Source: Anaerovorax odorimutans DSM 5092 (GTDB taxonomy: Bacteria; Bacillota; Clostridia; Peptostreptococcales; Anaerovoracaceae). Taken from it: a DNA stretch of 64,000 nucleotides. The translations under genes and the position numbers were made by a program. The stretch spans positions 62,001-126,000 of the forward strand of contig NZ_AUFC01000009.1 of assembly GCF_000426305.1 (NCBI RefSeq), given 5' to 3'. Below the pieces are notes generated by a model. The model saw only the letters and a list, made by a program, of their open reading frames with translations, did not search any database and was not told where the DNA came from. Below, piece by piece: positions 8,998 to 16,656 of this stretch; position 1 is the first letter of the stretch; every line of letters begins with the position of its first letter.

Positions 8998-9378
8998 TTA
9001 ATCAATTGTTAGATCTACTATGCCTGCTCTTTGTGATGAAACTTTTAAAGTGCTAATTGCCTCTTTACACTGCATTTCACTTAAATAGGGCACACTGCTA
9101 AAAATAATTTCACCATGAAATCCAATCAGTGAAAATGTTATCCCTTCTTCATCACTTTGCATTAGAAAATATGGAGGTATGCTACGCTGTTTGCCACAGT
9201 CACAAACATCAGCAACCATTGCCGCATCTCTAATATGGGCAAGGCAGGTCTCAAGCTCTGCACGATTGGAGAAGCTACGTGATATTACGGTAGTTTTGCA
9301 TTGTGAATCATTAAAAGTAAAATAATAATTTCCTATTGAATTCTGTTTAATCTCAAACACAGCACGCTTGTTAAACAT
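8998..9378 (-). CDS. YegP/UPF0339-like (DUF1508) protein
   Basis: 126 residues made of two copies of the short DUF1508 fold: 'FEIKQNSIGNYYFTFNDSQ..ISRSFSNRAELETCLAHIRDAA' and 'PYFLMQSDEEGITFSLIGFHGEIIFSSVPYLSEMQCKEAISTLK'. The pattern 'F.i......y.F.L.a.nG.vi..S..Y.s...c...I..v' is the family signature. The function of this family is not established. It is the first gene of the nine-gene run, with the start fixed by AAGGAGGCGG before the ATG. A region of repeated GGTCAT motifs and a TTGACA box lies upstream (9431-9470). Confidence 0.8.
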   Translation of the reverse strand: MFNKRAVFEIKQNSIGNYYFTFNDSQCKTTVISRSFSNRAELETCLAHIRDAAMVADVCDCGKQRSIPPYFLMQSDEEGITFSLIGFHGEIIFSSVPYLSEMQCKEAISTLKVSSQRAGIVDLTID

Positions 9379-9430
9379 TCATCCGCCTCCTTATCTTCAA
9401 TATCTTCTGTTCAATTATATCTACTATTAC

Positions 9431-9470
9431 GGTCATATAAAAAGTGTCAAAGGTCATGCGTTAGGTCATG
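9431..9470 (-). promoter_or_regulatory. Putative operator/promoter region of the envelope operon
   Basis: GGTCAT occurs three times in the same orientation (9431, 9452, 9464; ATGACC on the transcribed strand). TTGACA (minus strand, 9445-9450) lies between them, and a TATAAT-like box follows, although its spacing is longer than ideal. This suggests a promoter with repeated regulator sites. The nearby NarL-type regulator is one candidate. Confidence 0.35.
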
Positions 9471-9492
9471 ATTTTTCACTTAAAGTAATAAA

Positions 9493-9535
9493 AAATGCCC
9501 TGAAGAGCAGCAACTAAGTGACTCATAGGGCATTT
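9493..9535. terminator. Hairpin, possible terminator or stem-loop element
   Basis: AAATGCCCT (9493-9501) pairs perfectly with AGGGCATTT (9527-9535) around a 25-nt loop. It has no strong U tract on either strand beyond CTTGT, so termination is uncertain. It lies between the divergent operon and kinase gene. Confidence 0.4.
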
Positions 9536-9561
9536 CTTGTATTTATTTGTATGATATAAAT

Positions 9562-9732
9562 ATGATATAATGATTTCTATGATTGAGACAGCGTTGCTGC
9601 AAGGTAGAAATCATTGAATCATGCTTGGTTGCTTGTGTCATGATATAATGATTTCTACGATTGAGACAGCGTTGCTGCAAGGTAGAAATCATTGAATCAT
9701 GCTTGGCATCTTGTGTCATGATATAATAATTC
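9562..9732. repeat. Tandem 78-bp hairpin repeat (two copies plus partial third)
   Basis: The block starting TGATATAATG at 9563 recurs at 9641 and, as a partial third copy, at 9719, so the period is exactly 78 bp. Copies differ at only a few positions. Each copy is a large palindrome: ATGAT then AATGATTTCTA (9569-9579) pairs with TAGAAATCATT (9605-9615) then ATCAT, with an inner CAGC-GTT-GCTG hairpin in the loop. The second copy has the same arms at 9647-9657 and 9683-9693. The element lies just upstream of the sensor kinase gene. Confidence 0.9.
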
Positions 9733-9775
9733 ATTACATTAGAATGGGCATTAATCATAAAAAGGAGGAAGCAGT

Positions 9776-11506
9776 ATGGAAATATCTGAAAATCTGGCGG
9801 TTGAATTCAATTCCATAATCCTTTCACATATTCTTACACTTATGCTGCTTATTTTATTTACTTCTTACATTTATTTCAGAGCAAAAAAGTCTCCATTATT
9901 GTTTAGCTATCTTTCAGTTGTTGGCATGATTACACTTTGGATAATATCTAAAATTCTCAAAACGATATCTCCAATCATAGAACTTAGGTGGTTCTTCATT
10001 GTAACTCAATACTTTGCAATTGATTTTCTTAGCATCTGCTTTTTAATTTTTGCATATACTCATTCAAAAAACAGGCTGCCATCAAAAAAACAAATTATCA
10101 TGTGGTCAATTTTACCAATGGCTTCATTCATAGCCATTGTTACGAACCCCTTACACATGTCTTTCTATTCTTATTTTGATATTTATAAGGATCGCTTTGG
10201 TATAACATTTTATGTCGCACAAAGCTTTCATTATATCTACCTTATCATCGGAATCTACTTGCTTGCACATGAGTTTACAAAACAGTCATTTTTCGCTGGA
10301 AAAAAGAGTCTGGGAAATATGTTTGCAATATTTGTACTCTTACCACTATCTGCTAATGTTTACTACATATTGTTTAAAATAAACCTGTTCCCATGGATTT
10401 TTCCGTTTCCGATTTTCGATTTCTCACCGATTGCCGCTTCCATCTCGCTGATATTGTTCATGTTTCCTGCCCTAAAATTCCGGTATTTTGACATGTCTCC
10501 GGTTTCACTTACTAGTCTATTTAACCTTGTACCACAAGGAATAATATTTGTTGACAAAGAACACCGATTTTATGGAGCTAACAACACCCTTTTATCCATG
10601 CTAAATCTGAACAAAAAACAGCTAACACTTAAGCAATTGGTTGAATACACAAAAGACTTGATGAATATCCCTGAAGGGTTGTTTTCAGAATTTATCACAG
10701 ATAGCAAAAAATGGGATATAGAGATTATGTTAACCGATGATCGCTATATCAAGGTCACAAAAACCAACTTAAAAAACGGACATCTTCTGCTTAATTTTCA
10801 TGATATTACTGCAATTAACAAAAACCATCTTCTACTTTTAATGCAAAATGAAGATCTTGAGAAATCAAACAAACTTTTGGATCAAATGGCAAGGGATACT
10901 AAAGAATTAGCTATAACCCGAACAAAATCTAAAATAGCTCAAAACGTCCATGATATTTTAGGACATTGCTTAACCGTTGTAATAGGTACTGCTGAACTTG
11001 CATCAGAAGAAACAGCTCAACAAGCAAAAAAGAAAGCATTACAAATAGAAGAACTTCTAACTGGAAGCCTCAATGATCTACGCAACACTCTCAGCGGAAA
11101 CGAAATGAAGTGGGGACAAACGACCTTAACAAAAGCAATTGATTTTCTTAAAAACGATAATATCCATGTAGATATAAATATTCATGGAAATCCTTATGAA
11201 CTAAGCAGTATGCAGACTGAAGCCATATATAGGTTATGTCAAGAAGCAATCACCAACTCAATTCGTCATGGCAACTCTAGGACCATCTACCTTATTTTAT
11301 GGTATCATGCACAGAAGGTCGAGATTTATGCCGTGGATAATGGAAAGGGCTGTAAAAATATAAAAAAAAATTACGGTCTTACAGGCATTGAAAAAAGATT
11401 TACAGATCTTTGCGGGAATATAAGCTTTGCCTCTGATGGCGAATCCGGTTTTACGATTCACGGAATTCTCCCTAGAATTGTAAATGTTAAACCATGGCAT
11501 GATTAA
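9776..11506 (+). CDS. 7TM sensor histidine kinase, NarL-partner (HisKA_3) type
   Basis: 576 residues. Residues about 15-235 are a seven-helix membrane sensor of the HisKA_7TM type. Residues about 245-345 form a PAS domain (LVPQGIIFVDKEHRFYGANN). The dimerisation/phosphoacceptor region holds His392 in 'AQNVHDILGHCLTVVIG', the HisKA_3 pattern. The C-terminal ATPase has an N-box (LCQEAITNSIRHG) and a G-box (VDNGKGCKN, YGLTGIEKR). It autophosphorylates and should pass phosphate to a LuxR-type response regulator. The obvious partner is encoded convergently at 11487, overlapping its 3-prime end by 20 bp. The start follows AAAGGAGG. The signal is unknown; tandem hairpin repeats lie in its leader region. 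Confidence 0.9.
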   Translation: MEISENLAVEFNSIILSHILTLMLLILFTSYIYFRAKKSPLLFSYLSVVGMITLWIISKILKTISPIIELRWFFIVTQYFAIDFLSICFLIFAYTHSKNRLPSKKQIIMWSILPMASFIAIVTNPLHMSFYSYFDIYKDRFGITFYVAQSFHYIYLIIGIYLLAHEFTKQSFFAGKKSLGNMFAIFVLLPLSANVYYILFKINLFPWIFPFPIFDFSPIAASISLILFMFPALKFRYFDMSPVSLTSLFNLVPQGIIFVDKEHRFYGANNTLLSMLNLNKKQLTLKQLVEYTKDLMNIPEGLFSEFITDSKKWDIEIMLTDDRYIKVTKTNLKNGHLLLNFHDITAINKNHLLLLMQNEDLEKSNKLLDQMARDTKELAITRTKSKIAQNVHDILGHCLTVVIGTAELASEETAQQAKKKALQIEELLTGSLNDLRNTLSGNEMKWGQTTLTKAIDFLKNDNIHVDINIHGNPYELSSMQTEAIYRLCQEAITNSIRHGNSRTIYLILWYHAQKVEIYAVDNGKGCKNIKKNYGLTGIEKRFTDLCGNISFASDGESGFTIHGILPRIVNVKPWHD

Positions 11507-12134
11507 TGGCAAAAACAGAGAGCTCTGTTCGGTCGGAAAATCCCGTTACAGAAAGAAGCTTAGATATTTTATTTTTAATGGTACCTTCACTGTAACTCAA
11601 TATGGCACCAATTTCTTTATTAGATTTTCCCTGTACAATCAGCTGAAGAATTCTTATATCAACCGTATCAAACACCATATTATCAATTGTTACTTTTCTG
11701 CTTTTTGTTCCGTGTACATCTGTAACTGCTGTTTGCAGCAATTTATATGCACCTTTATGAAACAATACCATGTTATTATAAATGCACTTTATTGACATAA
11801 TTAATGTTTCAGGCATCATATCCTTAATTAGATATCCGTCGGCTCCAAGTTGTACAGCCATCTTAATATTTTCATCATCCTCAAAGGTAGTCAGCATAAC
11901 TGCTTTCACCTGTGGAAAAGATTCTTTAATATCTTTCAAAACTTCTATACCACCTTTACCAGGCATTCCAATGTCTAACAACGCGATATCAAGCGTTTGT
12001 CTTCGGCAGCATTCTATTACTTCATTACCATTGGAGCAGGAAGCAAGAACTTCAAACTCATCATCACGCCTCAACATTTCTTCTAACATAGAACGAAATA
12101 ACAAATGATCATCAGCCACTAAAATACGAATCAT
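11487..12134 (-). CDS. NarL/LuxR-family response regulator
   Basis: 215 residues. The receiver domain (1-120) has the acidic pair ADD at 7-9, phosphoacceptor Asp54 (LLDIGMPG) and Lys in 'YLIKDMMPETL'. The LuxR-type helix-turn-helix is at about 155-205 (LIVQGKSNKEIGAILSYSE, then GTIKNKISKLL). It binds DNA when phosphorylated. It is the second gene of a minus-strand pair: 3 bp separate it from the kinase-like gene starting at 13097. Its 3-prime end overlaps that of the complete kinase on the other strand, an unusual convergent arrangement that could let the two transcripts interfere. Confidence 0.92.
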   Translation of the reverse strand: MIRILVADDHLLFRSMLEEMLRRDDEFEVLASCSNGNEVIECCRRQTLDIALLDIGMPGKGGIEVLKDIKESFPQVKAVMLTTFEDDENIKMAVQLGADGYLIKDMMPETLIMSIKCIYNNMVLFHKGAYKLLQTAVTDVHGTKSRKVTIDNMVFDTVDIRILQLIVQGKSNKEIGAILSYSEGTIKNKISKLLSVTGFSDRTELSVFAINHAMV

Positions 12135-12137
12135 ATC

Positions 12138-13097
12138 TTACACTTCCTTTCCTGCTATTTTGCTAACAGCATGCCGCACAGTACAATATACTTCACGCAA
12201 TTGAGTTGCTAGATTTTTCATAACAACATGATATGAGCAATCCTCAAAGCAATTTTGTTTAGCTTTCCCAAGGTTTAGTAATATCTTTTCAATATCATAA
12301 ATCAATGTTTCTTGCACATGTTTTAGAATTATCAACCGTTCTTTCTCAGCATCTAAGGCACCTGCAACACGCACATAATTTGACAATCTTTCATTTGCCT
12401 GTTTCAGATAATAATTGCGTTCCTGTAAAAGTTTTTCACTTTCCTTCATTGTGGAAATATCCTCAAGCACTGCTGTATATCCCAATTGGCTTCTGTCATT
12501 AATTACAATAGGAGTAATTTTAAGAATATAGTATTTTTTTGCATCATGAAATGTAAGCTCACATTCTGCAGTGCCTTTAATTGCGTCAATCCCCTTGCCG
12601 TTTTTCCAACATGCAGAACAATTTAACTCCATAAAAGAAATAAGCTGGTTTATTTCCTCAATATTCCCGAACAAATAGGTATATTTTTTAGGATGATTAA
12701 TATGAGTAATGTCACCATCTCGGTCTACCACAAAAACGATGTCATCAACACTTGACAAAGCTTTAAGTATATTAGGAGACAAATTTTGATAATTATTCTT
12801 TCTACTCCAAACAAATATTACAATCAGTCCAACACTGATACTAGCCCACATAAGCATGAAGGATAACCTTGCAATCTGATAATATACTTTGGATAAGGAA
12901 AGCACAAATACAGCAGAACTCATCATATTAAAAATCAACCAGCTTACAGTGAATAATGATACGATATATATATTAGCAGTAAAATAGCTTCTTCTATGCC
13001 TTACCGTCATATACATATTGAAAGAACAGATTGCTATGATTGCGGTAATGGTAATGACTGCTGTAAAAAACGGATAATAACTGAGCGTCCTACCCAT
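12138..13097 (-). CDS. Membrane PAS protein resembling a kinase without its ATPase domain
   Basis: 319 residues. Residues 1-100 hold about four membrane helices, a shortened version of the 7TM sensor region. Residues about 108-215 are a PAS domain (LSSVDDIVFVVDRDGDITHI) with a C-SAC motif inside. The remainder is helical, ending in a segment (ILKHVQETLIYDIEKILLNL) that resembles the HisKA_3 dimerisation helix, with His near 268, but no ATP-binding domain follows and the gene stops. It therefore cannot be an active kinase by itself. It may form heterodimers with the complete kinase at 9776 or act as a phosphatase or decoy for the regulator encoded next to it. The start has GGAG upstream. Confidence 0.75.
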   Translation of the reverse strand: MGRTLSYYPFFTAVITITAIIAICSFNMYMTVRHRRSYFTANIYIVSLFTVSWLIFNMMSSAVFVLSLSKVYYQIARLSFMLMWASISVGLIVIFVWSRKNNYQNLSPNILKALSSVDDIVFVVDRDGDITHINHPKKYTYLFGNIEEINQLISFMELNCSACWKNGKGIDAIKGTAECELTFHDAKKYYILKITPIVINDRSQLGYTAVLEDISTMKESEKLLQERNYYLKQANERLSNYVRVAGALDAEKERLIILKHVQETLIYDIEKILLNLGKAKQNCFEDCSYHVVMKNLATQLREVYCTVRHAVSKIAGKEV

Positions 13098-13604
13098 AGG
13101 GAATTCTCCTCTCCATTGATCATCGTCTGAATGGTTAACATGATTTTTATTATATCAAAAATTAATGAAAACTTCATCTGATTTTTAACACTATGGCAGT
13201 ACGATTCTTTTACAACAAAGATGACAAATCAGGGCAAGGTGGTATATATTCTTGCGTTTTTGCTTACGGTCTGCCACAATTTTTGTAAAGAGAAAAAGGT
13301 TTAGTATCATCCATACATTTACTATATTTCACTTCTCAATAACTTTTCCTTTTGTAGTCCAGTTGCATATTATTTATAATTTGTAAATTTAATTATACAG
13401 CAAATTTGAGTTTTTTCAATGATATAGGTTTAACTTTACTTGGCTCCAATAATCGTACATGAAAACTAGAATCTTTAGCTGTCATGGGCCAAATATTTAG
13501 ATTTTGAATTTTTTAACTTGTCAATCTTGACAATTGTATTTGGTTTTCTTAATTAACTTGGGCCAGCCCTGTAAGCCTCCCGAATCATTGCAAGGTACAG
13601 AATT
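13098..13604. other. Intergenic region with promoter-like repeat and palindrome
   Basis: No intact gene is supported. It contains a diverged copy (13353-13419) of the LUD gene upstream region, with TTGAAA and TATAAT (minus strand, 16-bp spacing) preserved but no gene behind it. A 16-bp palindrome, TTGTCAA-TC-TTGACAA, lies at 13518-13533. The words GGGCCA at 13488 and 13560 repeat in one orientation. The region looks like the scar of a lost gene. Confidence 0.5.
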
Positions 13605-14558
13605 CTATGATTTTATATCTCTTGTTATTTTTTCAAGCAGCTTAATTACTTCATGACCATTTCTCCCATATTCCATACGTTCAGAATTACTAATTAACTG
13701 GATGAAATATTCTAGTTCATTTTTTAATGGTTGAGAATAGACATAATCTATTTTCTCAATTCCTTCATTTTTACTTTCAGGGCAGCTCCCTTTCATCTCA
13801 ATTCTTTTTTTATGCAAAAAAATACTTTTCTCTTGTGAACAATCATCAAATGAAATCATGGCTTTATCGCCAACTATAATAATCTTCTGCTCTTTTATTG
13901 GATATAGCCATGAGACGGTTATAAAAGCTTTAACATTTTCAGGATATGTCAGCTCAACATTGGCCATATCAAGGATATCTGGCTGCAAAAATGATGATCC
14001 TAATACTTTTGTTTCTATGGGAAGCTGTTCAGTAAGATAATTTATCAGTGATATATCATGTGGTGCAAACGACCATATAACATCCTCCTTTTGTCGAACA
14101 GTCCCTAAATTTAACCTAGATGTACTGATGTATCTAATTTTTCCTATCACTCCTTTATCAATCAGTTCTTTTATTTTAATTATGGCCGGATGAAATAACA
14201 GTTGATGCCCAACCATTAGTTTTCCGCCATATTGTTCCGACATCCTTATTAAAGTTTCTGAATCCTTTGATGATAAGGCCAAGGGTTTCTCAATTAAAAC
14301 ATTTTTGCCTTTTTCCAGCAGCTTTCTTCCCAATTCAACATGAGTTTTCGCAGGCGTTGCAATCACATATCCATCAAAACCACCGGAAATTGCTTCTTCC
14401 AAACTGCTGAAACCCTTAATTCCGGTATATATACTTTTAAGGGATTCCAGCCGTTCAAGATTTACATCAACAATTCCTACAAGATTGCCCATATCATATA
14501 ATGTTCTGATATGGTTCTCTCCCCATCGTCCTCCTCCAACTACGCATAATGAAATCAT
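13605..14558 (-). CDS. wbpB: Gfo/Idh/MocA oxidoreductase, WbpB/WlbA-like
   Basis: 317 residues from the ATG at 14558 with AAGGGG upstream; an ATG 15 bp earlier sits directly on a GGAGG and is less likely. The N-terminal Rossmann domain has GGGRWGENH (residues about 8-16) and the family motif 'EKPLAL' near residue 95. The C-terminal half is the substrate-binding beta-sheet domain with 'SFAPHDISLINYL', where the His is typical of the active site. In the Wbp pathway such an enzyme oxidises C3 of UDP-N-acetylglucosaminuronic acid to the 3-keto sugar. The assignment depends on its neighbours: WbpA-, WbpE- and WbpD-like genes lie upstream in the same orientation. Confidence 0.82.
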   Translation of the reverse strand: MISLCVVGGGRWGENHIRTLYDMGNLVGIVDVNLERLESLKSIYTGIKGFSSLEEAISGGFDGYVIATPAKTHVELGRKLLEKGKNVLIEKPLALSSKDSETLIRMSEQYGGKLMVGHQLLFHPAIIKIKELIDKGVIGKIRYISTSRLNLGTVRQKEDVIWSFAPHDISLINYLTEQLPIETKVLGSSFLQPDILDMANVELTYPENVKAFITVSWLYPIKEQKIIIVGDKAMISFDDCSQEKSIFLHKKRIEMKGSCPESKNEGIEKIDYVYSQPLKNELEYFIQLISNSERMEYGRNGHEVIKLLEKITRDIKS

Positions 14559-14579
14559 ATTTTCCCCTTTCATCCTCCT

Positions 14580-14870
14580 TTAAAACTGAACCCTATAATG
14601 CGGATAGTTATACTGAGGATATCTATACTGAGGTCTTATTTTAATACCTTCTTCAATATTGTCGACAATGTTCACTTCAATACACTTTATACCGCAAACC
14701 AAACAACATATCTGTTCATTTGCTTCCATTAAAATTTGGGTTGATTCATTTCTTTCAATTAACGTATCCAGATAATTGGCTTGTGTATATAAAATGCTTG
14801 CCACTGCTGTTTCAAATTGTGTAGCTGACACAATTATATTTTGGCCTAAACCAGTTATATTATAATCCAC
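14580..14870 (-). CDS. Small helical protein, possible surface or spore protein (GTG start)
   Basis: 96 residues from the GTG at 14870, which follows GGAGG by 8 bp; a longer ATG reading lacks a site. It opens with 'DYNITGLGQNIIVSATQFET' and continues in a helix with Ala/Ser/Ile periodicity, then a cysteine pair (CCLVCG) and a tyrosine/proline/arginine tail (RPQYRYPQYNYPHYRVQF). The first part loosely resembles small clostridial proteins such as the 18558 gene product. It is not a sugar enzyme. Its position inside the glycosylation operon, just before the WbpB-like gene, suggests it may be a substrate or an adaptor for surface glycosylation. This is inference. Confidence 0.7.
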   Translation of the reverse strand: MDYNITGLGQNIIVSATQFETAVASILYTQANYLDTLIERNESTQILMEANEQICCLVCGIKCIEVNIVDNIEEGIKIRPQYRYPQYNYPHYRVQF

Positions 14871-15230
14871 TTTATTTTTCCTCCATGCGCTGTCCAATAA
14901 CAAACTATATCTACACATTCAAATATACAAATTATGAATTCATGTATTTCTAAATTATAAAAACGGTAGATCAGTAGATTATTAGGATGGCTTTTTTGTT
15001 TTCTATTTAAATACCTATCCCCCTATTCAAAAAATATTTCTAATTTATCTTTGAAATAGAATCGTAGGTTTATAATTAAATGGTTATAATATATTATGAA
15101 TGATTTGAAAACTAGTGCCATAATATCTACTTTTTAGCAGACTCTTATTTTGTAATAGCTCAACCACAGGATTTATTTATAAAAATAGAAAACTAAAGAG
15201 ATCTTTTTACCGAAATACTTTATTACCAAC
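14871..15230. other. Intergenic region within the sugar gene run
   Basis: About 360 AT-rich bases between the WbpA-like gene and the small gene. No coding remnant or clear hairpin was seen. It may hold a separate promoter for the last two genes of the run. Confidence 0.4.
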
Positions 15231-16595
15231 TTAAATTCTTTCTATATTATCTCTAATTTTAATATGCTCCATGGCATTTTGGGTGTCAAAAATCAGTTTC
15301 GCATTATATTGAATGAACTCATAATCATAGCAGCTATGCTTCGTAGATATAATAATCATATCCGCATTTTTAATTTCGTCAGCGGTAAGCTCCACGCTAT
15401 TTAAATCAATCCCTTTCCATTTAAAATCAGGGATATAAGGATCAGAATAGCTTACGATTGCCCCTTGCTCAATCAGTTCTTTTATAATTTTCAATGCCGG
15501 ACTTTCTCGGAAATCACGAATATCCGGCTTATATGCAACACCTAATATAAGTATTTTAGAACCATTTAGTGCTTTTTTATATTTGTTTAATATTTTCATA
15601 GCTCGTTCTACTACATATTGCGGCATATAAGAATTAATCTCTCCGGCTGCTTCTATCAGACGAGAATGGTAATCGTACTCTTTTGCCTTCCAAGTCAAAT
15701 AGTAGGGATCAAGAGGAATACAATGGCCACCTACTCCCGGTCCTGGATAAAATGCCTGAAAGCCATATGGCTTTGTTTTTGCAGCCTCAATCACATCCCA
15801 TACATCTATTCCCATTTTGCTGCATATAATACACATTTCATTTGCTAGTGCAATATTTACATTTCTATATGTGTTTTCAAGAAGTTTTTCCATTTCTGCA
15901 ACTTTAGAACTGGACACCTCAAATATTTCCCCAGATAGAACATTTTGGTATAATGCAACAGCTAATTGTGTGCTTCTTTTACCAACACCACCTACCACCT
16001 TAGGAGTATTTTGAGTTTTATAAATCAGATTTCCAGGATCAACCCTTTCAGGAGAAAAAGCAAGGAAAAAATCTTTTTCACATCGCAATCCTGATTTTTC
16101 TAATAACGGCTTCACCAGTTCATCTGTGGTTCCCGGATAGGTAGTACTTTCAAGTACGATCAACATCCCTTCATGGAGTCCCTTGGAAATATTTTTTACA
16201 GACTCTTTAATGTAACTTAAATCCGGCTGTTTATGTTCATCCAATGGAGTGGGTACACATATTGCTACACAATCTACATCCTTAATAAAGTTCCAATCAT
16301 TCGTAGCACTTAATAAACCTGACGTAGTAATTTCAACGAGATCTTTATTAAATATGTCTCCAATGTAATTAACCCCATTATTAATCATATCCACTTTCTT
16401 TTTTTGAATATCAAATCCAATCGTTTTATAACCTGCTTTGGCTTTTTCAATAGCCAAAGGAAGGCCTACATAACCCAAGCCCACTATACCAATAACAGCC
16501 ATTCGGCTCATGATTTTATTCATGAGATCTTCTTGTAATTCTTCATGTTTTATGTTTAAAATATCCTTGATATTATCCTGATTATCTAATTGCAT
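15231..16595 (-). CDS. wbpA: UDP-sugar 6-dehydrogenase, WbpA-like
   Basis: 454 residues of the UDP-glucose/GDP-mannose dehydrogenase family. A 30-residue N-terminal extension precedes the NAD motif GLGYVGLPLA. The central dimer domain and the catalytic Cys292 in 'GVGGHCIPLDPYYL' are intact, and the C-terminal domain has 'LGVAYKPDIRDFRESPA'. It oxidises C6 of a UDP-sugar twice to a uronic acid using NAD+. The length and the PGPGVGGHCIPLDP motif fit the UDP-N-acetyl-hexosamine dehydrogenases (WbpA/WecC type) better than UDP-glucose dehydrogenase. The WbpE and WbpD neighbours favour UDP-GlcNAc as substrate. The start has GAGGTG upstream. It is the third gene of the operon. Confidence 0.88.
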   Translation of the reverse strand: MQLDNQDNIKDILNIKHEELQEDLMNKIMSRMAVIGIVGLGYVGLPLAIEKAKAGYKTIGFDIQKKKVDMINNGVNYIGDIFNKDLVEITTSGLLSATNDWNFIKDVDCVAICVPTPLDEHKQPDLSYIKESVKNISKGLHEGMLIVLESTTYPGTTDELVKPLLEKSGLRCEKDFFLAFSPERVDPGNLIYKTQNTPKVVGGVGKRSTQLAVALYQNVLSGEIFEVSSSKVAEMEKLLENTYRNVNIALANEMCIICSKMGIDVWDVIEAAKTKPYGFQAFYPGPGVGGHCIPLDPYYLTWKAKEYDYHSRLIEAAGEINSYMPQYVVERAMKILNKYKKALNGSKILILGVAYKPDIRDFRESPALKIIKELIEQGAIVSYSDPYIPDFKWKGIDLNSVELTADEIKNADMIIISTKHSCYDYEFIQYNAKLIFDTQNAMEHIKIRDNIERI

Positions 16596-16656
16596 TTATT
16601 ACACCTCAGTTTTTATAAACTTATTTTTTTAAATAATCCTATAAATAAAACATTTA

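Noticed and set aside
9562-9732. CRISPR array
   Set aside because: The repeats are adjacent without unique spacers, only two copies are present, and no cas gene is nearby.
9543-9758. 71-codon minus-strand reading with a 26-codon repeat
   Set aside because: It arises from the 78-bp tandem repeats. The differences between copies change amino acids, no ribosome binding site precedes it, and the hairpin structure explains the repeat better.
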